Below are positions 23,271 through 33,815 of a stretch of 64,000 nucleotides of DNA, piece by piece; position 1 is the stretch's first letter, and every line of letters starts with the position of its first letter. The DNA comes from Marasmius tenuissimus (lineage: Eukaryota; Basidiomycota; Agaricomycetes; Agaricales; Marasmiaceae): assembly GCA_029532415.1 (NCBI GenBank), contig JAQOTA010000053.1:1984001-2048000 (forward strand), written 5' to 3'. Below the pieces are notes generated by a model. It did not search any database. It was not told the origin of the DNA and worked only from the letters and a program-made list of their open reading frames with translations. The position numbers and the translations under genes were made by a program.

Positions 23271-25063
23271 ATGGGGAGAAGAAAAATTGAGATTCAACCC
23301 ATCACGGTCAGTGCTGACTGCAGACGTACTTTGATAATATCCTGACACCACTTCTTATCCCTGTGGCCATACCTTCTTCCATTAATACCTACCCCCGTAT
23401 ACTTAGCACGAGCGCAACCGTTCAGTGACCTTTTTAAAGGTAACTTACTCTGCTATTTTTGTTCGATTTCGCCACACTTACGGTCGACTCGTGGCTTTCA
23501 TCTCCCTTCCTTCGATGTAGCGCAAAAACGGGCTGTTTAAGAAAGCTTACGAGCTGGGTGTGTTGTGCAGTGTCGACGTCGCTGTGATCATTTTCGGTCA
23601 GTCGCGCCATCGTTGTGTGGGAAAGCCACTCACCTACAACTCCTAACCCTAGAGGAGCGAAGTGGCCACCCAGTAAAACTTTACCAATACTGTTCTTCAA
23701 ACATTGACGATCTTGTGTCCCGTCATCAGCAAGTAAGTTCCATTGGCTATCCTAGATCGTATGGCTGAGAGACATGAGCTAAAGAATATTTTTTTCTACT
23801 CAGCACGAGGGCGAGCGGGACACGCGAGGGCCCGCTGATTTTGCTGGAAATGCTGCTACCAAACACGAGGCTGAAGAAGACGACATAGAGGAAGAGGATG
23901 ACATTTTCCAGAAGCGAAAGAGAACTAGCGACGGGAGAATCAAGACCAGCTCTGGATACAGCGACGTCACGCTCGGAGGCGACGTGAGTGAAGCCAGAAA
24001 CTGTTCCATTCTGTCCGTTATTGACTTCAATCGCAGGCGGCGTACGGAATACGGTCGCAAAATCCACTTTCGCAGAGCACGGGTGTTATGCCACTCCATA
24101 ATACGGGCGGGCACTCCCCCTTACGCGGTGGTCATCTCCAAGCACTCGGCGGCAGCGCTCTCAGTCGGAGGCCAAGAATCCCGACCATCTCAACACAAAG
24201 CAGACAAGAACCTGAGACTGGTCGCAACCCTAACAGTACCTCCAGTGTCAGTGCGAGTTACGATTATCACTCTCCTTCGTCCGCCAGTCCTTTCCGTCCC
24301 CCGGCACATCAAGGTCAGCCTGGATATCATAGTCGATCCCAATTACCTGTCTCAACACCTTCGCCAGCGTCAACATCGTCCTCGTTTGGTATGGGGATTA
24401 GCGGCGACTCGTTTTCCAACTCGTCCAGAAGCTCTCAGCCACCGACTCGAAACGTAGGCAGTGGAGGTGGGGGAGGATCATATCCGCCTCGTCCAAGCTC
24501 TTCTGGTTATGACGCCGCCGGCATTTACAATCCGTCTATGAGGCACTCCCACAATTCTGCGTCCGGGGGGAGCGGAGGGAACAACCTCTTCAACTTCCTG
24601 GATCAAGACCCCCCCCACGGTCGCAGTCAGACCTCCGGAAGCTTCCCTGGACTGGACTGGCCGGTTCATGGCAGTTCCAACTCCTCCCAGCACAGTGGTA
24701 GGCGCGAAACCTAGACCCTGTTGGGAAGGAACTGCCTTCTGATACACGAGCGTTGTTTCCGTAGGTAACAGTGTCGACCGTCTTTCAAATGATGATGATG
24801 ATGTCTGGACTACTTTCTCGTCGAATCGTCCGGCCGCTGGCGGTGGTCACCGGAATGTTTGTTCAGTTAGTCCTGTTGGAGGCAGGCGTTCTTTCGACGC
24901 GGGATCATGGGAAAGACACCACAGTTTAGGGGAACGGCTGGGAAGACCGTTGACTGATGAATTGATTGATAGCTCTGTTAGCATCCACAAAATCCGGCTT
25001 GGCTCGTCTATCCCTGGAGGTTGTCAAGCTTACGATGTCATAAAGAAGGAGAGTGATGGCTAG
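23271..25063 (+). CDS. MADS-box transcription factor, MEF2/Rlm1 type
   Basis: A nuclear DNA-binding factor. The MADS domain is spread over four exons: 23271-23306 ('[12 protein letters not shown]'), 23407-23439 ('[11 protein letters not shown]'), 23521-23596 ('[21 protein letters not shown]') and 23653-23732 ('[20 protein letters not shown]'). All joins keep frame with GT...AG introns. The 'EIQPI...RNRSVTF' and '[15 protein letters not shown]' residues place it with MEF2-like fungal factors such as Rlm1 (cell-wall integrity, MAP-kinase controlled in yeasts) rather than SRF/Mcm1. Exon 5 (23804-23983) is acidic and ends in a basic patch ('[13 protein letters not shown]'). Exon 6 (24037-24697) is low-complexity Ser/Pro/Gly, a probable activation region. 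The last exon is 24765-25063. No break was seen. It converges on cnd3 with about 180 bases between stops. Confidence 0.93.
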
Positions 25064-25240
25064 TACCGGAAATGATAAACATGCAACCCGATCTCGTAGC
25101 TCTCTTTTTTGCGTTAGAATGTACACTCTATAACACAACACCGTACATGTAGGACTCAGAGCAGAACATAGACAAAATAGTGACCTAAAATAACATACCA
25201 GAAGTGACCGATAATAATGGAATACAGATCTATTTGTATA

Positions 25241-28200
25241 TCACTCTGAATAGTCCCCAAGGTCATCGGACTCCTCGGCGAGGAGGGAACGTTCGATGCC
25301 TTCACCCTCACTTTCAACCTGGCTAGGGGCGGACGCCTTCCCGTGTGAACGAGTCGCAGTGCGGGCGCTGCGACGTTGTGGTGCTTTGAGCGGTGCGCTT
25401 TGCTTTGACCTCCTATGCAGGAGATATATTAGTCCCGATGACAGGAACATGGAAGTCGCTTCTCGGTTCTAAACTTACTTGGTTGCTGGACCCCGTTTCT
25501 TTCTCACCGGAGAGGAGGGCACATTTCTCGAGGGAGAAGGATGTGAATACCGTCTATGTTGGCTACGTGAGAAACGAGACAAGAGGGTTCCGAAAGAAAT
25601 CGTTCGCACTTCGATGGTTTCTTCATGGGAGAGACGTAAACTGCAGCATTACGATGAGCCGGCCTGAATGAAATTTAATCAGCGGACGGGCATTTGCTTC
25701 AGGCTCCGAACGAACTCAGTCGTGTCCTCCTTGGTGTCTTCGAAGAGTTCCCTGTGCAAGACAATGGTACACTAGGCAACGAAGGTCATAGTACGATCTT
25801 GACAGAACGACTTACTCGTCGCTTTGAGGACTATCGTTTACATCATCCTGAGGAACGTTGAGGGGCCTGAAGAATCGTCAGTAAGTCATCATTTCGAGAC
25901 GTCAATGTGCTCCTGACCTCTCCTTCAGAACAGGTGTAGAGGGGGGCATTGCCGTCTCCGAAGGTTCTTCAGGTTCAGGAGGTGCCTCGGGTGCTTTAAC
26001 TCCGATGAAATCATAGAACTGACGAAAATCGTCGTCCAGGTATGCCTGGGGATCAATATCTTCGATCTCCTTTTCGTATGACTTCATGAGCTTGCCCTTG
26101 AAGCGGTCAAAAATTCGATCTGATGCAGTGTTGCCCAGTGGGCATTGCTGCGAACGACGAGGTCAGCACGCGCGTCGACGTTTCGCGAAAAGATACTAAC
26201 GTCTTGTAGTCTATCCGTAAGAATGTATAGCTTCAGGATCGTCCTAGGGCTGAGAGCGCTCCCGATGAAGTCTAATTGCCCTAACAATTGACATAACGTC
26301 TTGCGCACATCGTCTATTTATGGTGTGCTGATTCAGTCACGCATTTCACACCGCGGACATGGCACTTACCGTCGCGATCAGAATCGTACAGCGCAAGCAA
26401 AATGCTTATGGCTAGATCAGCATGCACCTTCTTGTCGGAAATGTCCTTCGCCGGTCTATAAGAATGTGAGTCACTGAACGGACGAAAGAGACCGGCGTAC
26501 GCGTTCAAGAGATTACCGGCATTCGTCCAGTCGACGAACAGTGTTCCAAATTGGTGAAGGGTAATCATCTCTTGATCATCTTCTAGCTCGTCGCGTACTT
26601 GAACGGCGAGATCAAATGCCGACATGAAGACCTGTTGGAATGTTTTATGAGACGTACAGAACGCATCAATGGAACAACGCACCGACTGCATGCGACTCTG
26701 GTTCTGTGAAGACGAGTAACAGTAGAGGGGGAAGAAGTACGTTAGACACTGCCTCAGTTCTGCATTGTCGCTTGTGGCGGGTGAGACGTATGTGAGAATC
26801 AGACTGGCAAGAACCTGTTTCAAATTTAGGCTTCCCGTAAGTGCATGATCTAAGAAGTGACAACTGACCCGTGTATCGGTAACCTGTCCCGAAAGCAAAA
26901 GTTTACAGATACCGACGCAGAGCACGGTCTGGACTTGGCTTGACTCCTCCGACTCCAACATCTGGAGTACGAACGTAATGATTTGGTGCGACTGAAAACA
27001 GAGTTCAACATAGGCGAGAACGTGTATTCAGGACGACGCACTATTTCTTCAGAACGCCCAAGAAAGTCGCCATCATAGAGGATCAGTAAGTCGAAGATGA
27101 TTTTCAAGACATTCAGTTTTAGTTCTTCGTGGGCACTCTGTACTTGACTCAAGAACAGTTGGAACGAGTTGACGGCCATTTTCTAGAATATCAACATCAA
27201 GAACCATCTTCATCAACCGAAGGAAAAATTCTCACTTTGGCAATCAAACAGCATAAGCCCAAACTGAGCAAGCCCTTTTCGCGAAGGGCAGACTCCTTCC
27301 TCTTCACCGCCGGTATAATCAAGTCGGTGAGTACGCCCTCAAGCGTAGAGTTGTCTTCGAACGACTGAGGGAGGGGTGAGCACACGAAACCCACATCGTT
27401 AGGACAAGGGGCAAGTACCTCATCGACCCGTTCGAGCATGCCGATACAAAGCGTCAAGCATCGTAAATCAGTCAGATCCGCTTGATTCTTCTCTTCAGGC
27501 GTCATGAGTTGCAGCTCTTTAATCCTCCTCAGCGACCTCTCTCTTCGGAGGGTGGCAGTACTTTGTGTTGTCTCCGATCGAGTGCCGTCGGCCTAGATCA
27601 GTGTTAGCAGAGAATTCAGAAAGAAGATAGCAGGAATAGCCCACATCGTCTTCTACAGCACCATCAGCACCATCAGGCTCCTCGTTGTCACGGAGTTCAA
27701 TGATAATCTCAACGACGATTCGAATCAGTTCCCGGTCCGATGGAACAATCTTGTGCATGACATCGAGACAACGTTCAATGAGGCCAGGGGGAAGGTGTGG
27801 GTGAGCCAGCATCTCCTCTAATAACATAGATTCTGGTGAGCAACCAAGGAGACTCATAAGGCCCGAGGAACTCACTGGCAACGGAGAATATTTTTCTCCT
27901 CCCGATCTCGTCCGCGTAATCAAGCTTGAGGATGGTTTTGAGTAGCTCGCCCAAAATCATTTCTCGATTCGCGAGCTCTTCTTCCTTGGCTTCACTATCG
28001 CCCTCTCCTTCCCCCGCTTCCAACATCTCCAACTCTTCAAGTACGGCGAGCAGCTCATTGTAGGCGTTCTGGATGTTGAACGCAAAGGCAGTAAGGACGG
28101 GAATGGAGGCAGCCTCGATGCGAGTTTCATGTTTGGAGGTTACGCAATGGTCGACGAATACTCGAGCCAACAAGGCCTTCTCAGGTGTCAGATCGTTCCA

Positions 28201-29558
28201 ATACTCCTCTATATAATGTGATGAGCACTGAACCCAAAGGGAAGTGTGGCATACACTCACCGCTGAAAACAAATCCATCTGGAAGTGCAGGTCGAGTTGT
28301 AAAGACGGCTAGCATAGCGTCGGCCGCAACCTCTTCACCTGGTCCAACGACATCAAACAGGCTGAGGAACTTGGCAAACCCTCGCATGATACCGCCGTCA
28401 TCGCCGCCAAAGGGGACTTCCGGGTCGTCCTCTGACTCAGCGTGGGCAAGGTCATACCAGCTGGTGACCAGCTTGCCTGCAGCGCCTCGAACAGCAGGCT
28501 CCCTATCACCGAGTCCAGCTTTGATGGCCTCCTCTCGTTGAGCGATGGTCAAACGTTTGGGATGGTCTAACTTGGTAAGAAGCACGGTTGAAAACACTAG
28601 CTTTCGCGTGATGGTGTCGAGGTCCCGTGTACGCGTCAGTATTACGGGGAGGGTTTCTGGAGTGACTGGGATGTTGAGGAGAGCAGCGCGGCGGACTTCC
28701 CTGTTTGAGAGTCAGATGTGTATTGAGTAGCGGACGTATATCGGCAACGCACGGTGCTGTATCGAAACAAAGCGCATCCAAAACCAACTCCTCTGCCGTG
28801 CTTTCCCCGGCCTCCAGCTCGTCTGGATCTTCCGTTCCGACTAGTTTGGACAATGCCACGATAGCATGAGCTCTGATGAGCGGCTCCTTGTCGTGGATTC
28901 TTGCCATAAGATTCTCTCTGATAAGGTTGTAGGTTTCCTCGCTGTGAAAGCCATTAGTTTAGAAACTGAAATAGTGCAAGGAAAGACCTACTCAATTTCG
29001 CCGATGTTGGTCATCATCTCAGAAACAAGGTGAACAGAACGTTGCCTGACGACTTTGTTCCTCGACTGGAATCCATGGAAGAGATGCTGCAGGAGCCGGG
29101 CAACGAATCGGGAAGCTAGGGTGTCTTCATCGTCCCGAGTTTGTGTCGAAGCAGACTCGGAAGGGCCAGCATTCTGAGTCGATTTTTCTTCAACGACTGA
29201 CAGAAACAGATTAGAGAAACAGGCTTCATCCAGAGAGCACCCCGGAACGCACCCTTGTCATTGACAAACTTCACATAAGATCCAACGAACTTGACAATCC
29301 TATCGGCAAATCCTCCCTTTTTGACATCCAATATCCGGTTGACCATGTCAATGAATGCATCCTGAAAGTTATCTCTCCAACGAGTTCGACCGCCTTTCCT
29401 TTCTTCGTAGGTTGAATTATCGCGGAGGCTTGGCCATGTAGTTTGTAGAGATTGACACAGTTTTTTCGATGATTAGCGACTGACGACTGAGCTTCATCGA
29501 ATTTGGCAGCTATTTGAGAAGGAATATCCTCCAAAGGGATATTCTGTCGAGGAGCCAT
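25241..29558 (-). CDS. cnd3: Condensin complex subunit 3 (Cnd3/Ycg1/CAP-G)
   Basis: A HEAT-repeat, non-SMC subunit of condensin, which compacts chromosomes in mitosis. The start is the ATG at 29558 ('MAPRQNIPLEDIPSQIAAKF'); upstream in-frame residues lack another ATG. Exons in order include 'ILDVKKGGFADRIVKFVGSYV' (about 29270-29340), 'ASRFVARLLQHLFHGF' and 'RQRSVHLVSEMMTNIGEI' (about 28990-29130), 'DKEPLIRAHAIVALSKLVG', 'EVRRAALLNIPVTPETLPVI' and 'TITRKLVFSTVLLTKL' (about 28540-28910), a long region with 'YWNDLTPEKALLARVFVDH', and further HEAT-type helices down to 26300. The C-terminus is a charged tail ('APLKAPQRRSARTATRS', then 'EESDDLGDYSE') ending at the TGA at 25241-25243. Roughly 1,000 residues are expected from the exon sum, normal for the family. 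Many small introns; no stop or frameshift that splicing does not explain. Confidence 0.92.
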
Positions 29559-29635
29559 TGCCGAGGCAGGGAGCAAACCTGTTGAGATGCCAAGGGGGTC
29601 GGGTTCGATTTCAAGTTAACAATCAACAACGGATC

Positions 29636-29641
29636 ACGCGT
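29636..29641. promoter_or_regulatory. MluI cell-cycle box (ACGCGT) upstream of cnd3, proximal copy
   Basis: A perfect palindromic ACGCGT 78 bases upstream of the cnd3 start codon. In yeasts this is the binding site of MBF, which drives G1/S transcription. Function here is inferred from position. Confidence 0.5.
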
Positions 29642-29663
29642 CGGTAGTTGTTTACATGTGTAT

Positions 29664-29669
29664 ACGCGT
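29664..29669. promoter_or_regulatory. MluI cell-cycle box (ACGCGT) upstream of cnd3, distal copy
   Basis: A second perfect ACGCGT, 28 bases (start to start) from the first and about 106 bases upstream of the cnd3 start codon. Paired MCB boxes at such spacing are common in MBF targets. Confidence 0.5.
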
Positions 29670-29698
29670 TATTTGAGAAATCACGATCGGAGATATTG

Positions 29699-29717
29699 AT
29701 TATCTTATCTTATCTAC
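29699..29717 (-). promoter_or_regulatory. Tandem GATA motifs upstream of cnd3
   Basis: The minus strand reads TAGATAAGATAAGATAATC, giving two overlapping GATAAG motifs and a third GATA core about 140-160 bases upstream of cnd3. GATA factors bind such sites in fungi; use here is a guess. Confidence 0.3.
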
Positions 29718-30266
29718 AGAACGTTATCACTGAAAGTTTCCGAGTGAAAGGGCAGCGTCAAAGCAAAGCATGTGGGTCCAGAAAGGGAGTACATAGGCAA
29801 TAATCGTACAAGCTGAGAAAGGGGTAAGGTGATGATGGAGGTGGGAAGTCATCGTCAATACGCTAGCCGTGTCCTTGGATATGGGTAAAATACGAAAGGT
29901 AGGGCGAATAGGGGAAATTGGATGAATGGGGTGGGGGTGGGTAGGTTTGGGTAGATAGGGTCGGAGACCTCTGTGGTTGGGGAGTGGTACTGACAAGCCA
30001 CGAATTATGCACTGAAAAGGCATCTATATCGGGCATAATAGATAAGGTTGTTGTCGGAGAGTTCGAGTATTGAATGGTGCGACACGTCATTCGTGTCGCT
30101 TTATATGAAGCACCGGGAACGGAACGAGACTTAGACGACCTGTCTTCGGGTTCCCGTCTTAATAGATATAGATGTAGGTTCTGCCCCTAGAACCGTACTT
30201 GTTGTTGGGATATGCTCTTCAGAGCAAGGGTGTGACAGACTGAACTTGGGTTTATTGACCGTCGTG

Positions 30267-31207
30267 TCAGTCAGGAGGGGGCACAGAGTGGGACCGCTGG
30301 TACTGGTTCCCACCATCATAGCCGGTGCTCATGGAAGGAAGGGACCGCTTCCTTTCCACGAAAACAACGGGTTGTTGGCACACATCAGAGTGTGAGCGGC
30401 GACGAATCCGCCTGACCTCATCGTCGGAAGCCAATGACCGTGGGCGCTTGATGGGCGGCGTAGACGACGACAACGAGTCAGTCGGGCACTCTTCATCTAC
30501 GTGCTGGGTTGTGGTCGGAGTGTGATAGTAAACCTCTTCTCTCCATATTTCTATTGACAAGGGGGTATTGTGGTCCGGTAGAAGGGATAAAGAGAGGGTA
30601 TTAATACGTGGGATAGGCCCACCGTACTCGTTGGTGGAAGCTGCAGGGATGGAATCAAAGCTGCCTTTGCCGGTTCCCTCCGTGAATGAGTCAAGATCCT
30701 TCATAATTGGGGCCCCAGGTGGTTCAGGAAACTTGACATAAAGAAGAGATGTTGGTTGGGGTATCCTATGAAGTGCGCTAGTGATGAGTCACAGTCGCAT
30801 GAAGAGAGAATAGCGACGCACTGAGATGGAGGTTCTACCACTGCTGTAAGATTTAGGTGCGGTGCTTCTACTTGGGGCGTTGGAAGAGACGTGATGCCCG
30901 TTGAAGGTGAGGCGTCACTGATTGGGAGGTCAGGGTGTCATCTCGAAAGTAAGGTCAAGGCTGTTCACATTTCTTGGAAACCCTTCAGTGGCAAATCTTC
31001 TAGAGCATCCAGCAAGCTCTTCCTATCCACCTGGTCCTTCTGGTTGGCGTGACTGTGCGGCTTGCCCATGTTCAACGGCGGGTTGTGCATGAAATTATGA
31101 TCGAGTGATCGAGGCGGGGGAGGCTCTACAGCTATAGTGAGCAAACGAAGGCAAGCATGGCAGCCGAGAAGAGCAAATGACCGACAATGAGCGTGGCAAG
31201 CGGGCAA
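30267..31207 (-). CDS. Unrecognised Ser/Pro-rich, probably nuclear protein
   Basis: Three exons join in frame. The first ends at a donor near 30969 ('LLDALEDLPLKGFQE'), the second is about 30823-30919 ('DASPSTGITSLPTPQVEAP'), and the last runs from about 30777 ('LHRIPQPTSLLYVKFPEPPG', then 'MKDLDSFTEGTGKGSFDSIP') to the TGA at 30267-30269. The upstream start is uncertain: ATG 31207 is the first possible one, but an AG splice acceptor near 31132 ('cactatag' on the minus strand) suggests the real start may be elsewhere or at the internal ATG near 31094. A basic cluster ('IKRPRS...RRIRRRSHS') near the C-terminus looks like a bipartite nuclear localisation signal. I do not recognise a domain and propose no function. 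Confidence 0.6.
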
Positions 31208-31699
31208 GCGGAGGGGGTAAAAGAGAAGGACGAGGAGGGAAGAGGAAGGGATGATGATGGTATGAGGGAAAGTATAATTGGGAGGGAAGAGAGCGGTCAG
31301 GTAACGCCGCTTATATCAGGTCCATCAGGTCGCACGCGCAGCACAGCCCACGCTTGTACTTATTCCCACGAATCTTTCCTTTCTGCTCCTTCTGGTGCGC
31401 TTTGTCCGTGGTTTTGCCTGTCCTTCACTTGACCGCTTCAAGGTGCTTTCGAGGTGTTCTGCCTGTGCTATCGTGTCCTTTCCCCCCTCAAAACCTCGTC
31501 TAATGTTGAGTCCCTCTCGCTTGCGCGGCAAACAAGAGCTCGGTAACTTGACAATGTTCCATGTATTACTGTGTAGCACAGTACTGGCGACCTTCCTAGG
31601 CTAGGCTGTCGGAATCGCACAACTCGAAACCACCAAACTGTGTTTATTTCCCCGTCATATTGGTGTCGGGTGTGAATTCCAGGTGTCCTATTCGCGAAT
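31208..31699. other. Intergenic region with short frames only
   Basis: It starts with a G/A-rich leader (31200-31300) and is then pyrimidine-rich ('tctttcctttctgctcctt'), so it may hold the promoter of the minus-strand gene to the left. No gene is supported. Confidence 0.4.
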
Positions 31700-32394
31700 T
31701 TTCTATGAGAACCAGCTGAGAGCTGTTCAACTCGTTGAATTATGGTGAGTGTACCCCAAAAGGAATCTTTCTCGGACTCACCAATACGTTCTCGGCCCTC
31801 GACAGGACGCGGTTGCAACGCCCCTCCGAGATCCAAACATCCAACCCTCTAACAAGGTGGGTTGACCCGGCGAGAGGCATCACGACACCGCGGCCATATT
31901 GACATCCTGATAGCGTTCTCCCTTCTTTGATGTCACTTTGTGAGTCCGCACTCCCACATCTCCGATCCCATCATTCAAGTTGTGCTTTTAGGCTTCCTAG
32001 TCGCAGTACAGCGAGATTGAGCAGAACTGCGCCCAGGCAACACACAACAACGCACTCCGACGCTCCCGATCCTCATGCTAGCCCTATTAGGCGACCGTTG
32101 ATCCCGACTCCGAGGTTCTTCTCTTGGATTTCATTCATTGAATTTGAAGGATTGTAGTCGAGCTACTGCGGGTTTTGGTAAACCTGAACAGATTAGATAA
32201 CCACGCACCACAATGCATACGCAGCCTACGCCGACCATCACTCCGTCCTATACCTTTATATTCACTAAGAGTGTTGTCTCCAGACGCTGCGGCTACAGGC
32301 CTGTCGAGATAATTGAAAATCAAAGAAGCATTGTAATACCTACCGGCCGAACTCAATCATAGGTCACGAATCCCTGCCGTCTCCCGCTGGATCT
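31700..32394. repeat. Non-coding repeat family, copy R1
   Basis: This 0.7 kb segment is repeated in diverged form directly to its right (R2). Matching words in the same order include 'gagctgtt.aactc', 'gtaccccaaa.g.gaat', 'ccgatcccatca.tcaa', 'gctagccctattaggcgacc', 'ctactgcgggttttgg.aaac' and 'cgcaccac.at.c.tac'. Its right end ('ccagacgctgcggctac') also matches the inside of copies R4 and R5. No coding capacity. Confidence 0.75.
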
Positions 32395-33060
32395 CTATGA
32401 GAGCCAGAGCTGTTTAACTCTACAAACCATGGCGACTGTACCCCAAAGAGAATACTCGGCCCTGGACGGGCGTGGCCTCAATTCCCCTCCGATGCTCATC
32501 CTCGGGTAGAGCTCGAATTTCCAGGTCGACCAACGCTCTGATAGCATTCTGCCATCTTTGGCACCCTTTGTGAGCCCATACCTCTAAGTTTCCGATCCCA
32601 TCACTCAAACGGTGCTCCAGTTAGGCTCTCTGGTCGCAGTAGAGCAACTCGAAGCATATGTAACTGTGCCCACAGTCAACATCAACTACAACAACGCGCC
32701 GCGATCCTCGTGCTAGCCCTATTAGGCGACCTTCGGTCAAGACCCCGAAGCCCGAATCGCTCCTCGCTTAGATTTCGTGGGTGGGACCATTCCAAGTCCA
32801 AGGTACTGCGGGTTTTGGAAAACAGAATAGACGATGACGCACCACGATACCTACTACGCAGACTGCGTTCTCCATCTTCCGTTCCGCCAGATTCATTCCA
32901 CCTCGGAACACTGCGGTTGCTATCATCCATCGGGAGTTAGGAGTTGAAGTGCAATATCCATTCGGTTCGCCTGCCCTAACGAAGCTCGATGCCGTAACAC
33001 CAGCGACTACGTCCTAGACCTTTCGTTCCGCTAGATTCCTGTCACCTCGAACCCACTGCG
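32395..33060. repeat. Non-coding repeat family, copy R2
   Basis: Direct tandem partner of R1 with the same order of conserved words, for example 'gctagccctattaggcgacc' at about 32712-32731 against 32077-32096 in R1. The right end ('cactgcggttgctat', 'gtgcaatatccattcggtt') matches R4 and R5 as well. Clearly diverged, so an old duplication. Confidence 0.75.
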
Positions 33061-33770
33061 GTTGCTATGAACCTGTCGACACCATTCCCGGGAACTTTCG
33101 GTCGGACCCATTCCACATCCTACTGTTCCCACTGCGGCAGCGGAACCACCCCATGTATAAAACGGTATATTTTTTCCTTGACGGGATGGGCTGTAGGAGT
33201 ACTTCTGAACCTGTCAACGACAGCCAGGTGTACTATAGTTCCAGTGCCCATCGAAATAGCATGCTCCCCTTATACCTGAACCCACTTCCCACGTTCCACA
33301 ACTCATCCGTACCCAAGAGTTTGACAGCGAGTAGACGAAAGAGAACCGGAAACCAGATGGAGGGGGAAGGAAGGGAGGGGAAGGAAACCACGTTTCGCCC
33401 CGCCGAACCCACCCGATTTACCGTTTTATACTAATCGGCGGCGACCCAAGCGAGTCATCGCTCTCACTGACTCCTTAGTGACTAGAATTTAGATCATTAT
33501 TCTAGTCATAGTGCATACACGTCAGCCTCTCGGCCTGGGCTACGAATGGAATACTTCGCTCTCGGATTCATTCCGTGTGTGTCCTGACATTGCATACGCG
33601 CCCACACCTCTGACTTGGGAAATGGACACACAAACTACTCACGCGCATGATCCTCCACACCTGATAAATCAGAAATTAGCACTTCATTGCGTACATGAAT
33701 GCTCTCAGTACTCTCAAGAAAGGAAGACAAACTGCTCTATTAGTATAGGAATATAAACGAGATATTGAAA
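33061..33770. repeat. Non-coding repeat family, copy R3 (partial)
   Basis: Shares 'ggaaccaccccatgtat' (about 33141) with R5 and, near its right end, 'cagaaattagcacttcattgcgtacatgaatgctctcag', which parallels 43508-43546 in R5. It ends about 45 bases beyond the stop of the GH3 gene, so it probably supplies that gene's 3' untranslated region. Confidence 0.6.
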
Positions 33771-33815
33771 AGTACCCGTATTATCGTGGTTTGTAAGTGC
33801 AATAGTACCGATGAC

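Larger units (their letters stand above)
29559..30266. other. Intergenic region upstream of cnd3
   Basis: Holds the two MCB boxes and GATA motifs and, further right (29900-29990), a purine-rich 'gggtgggggtggg' stretch. It should contain the cnd3 promoter and the 3' end of the neighbouring minus-strand gene. No coding frame is supported. Confidence 0.5.

Noticed and set aside
33061..33434. Short plus-strand frames left of the GH3 gene
   Set aside because: They fall in repeat R3 and are not preserved in the other copies.
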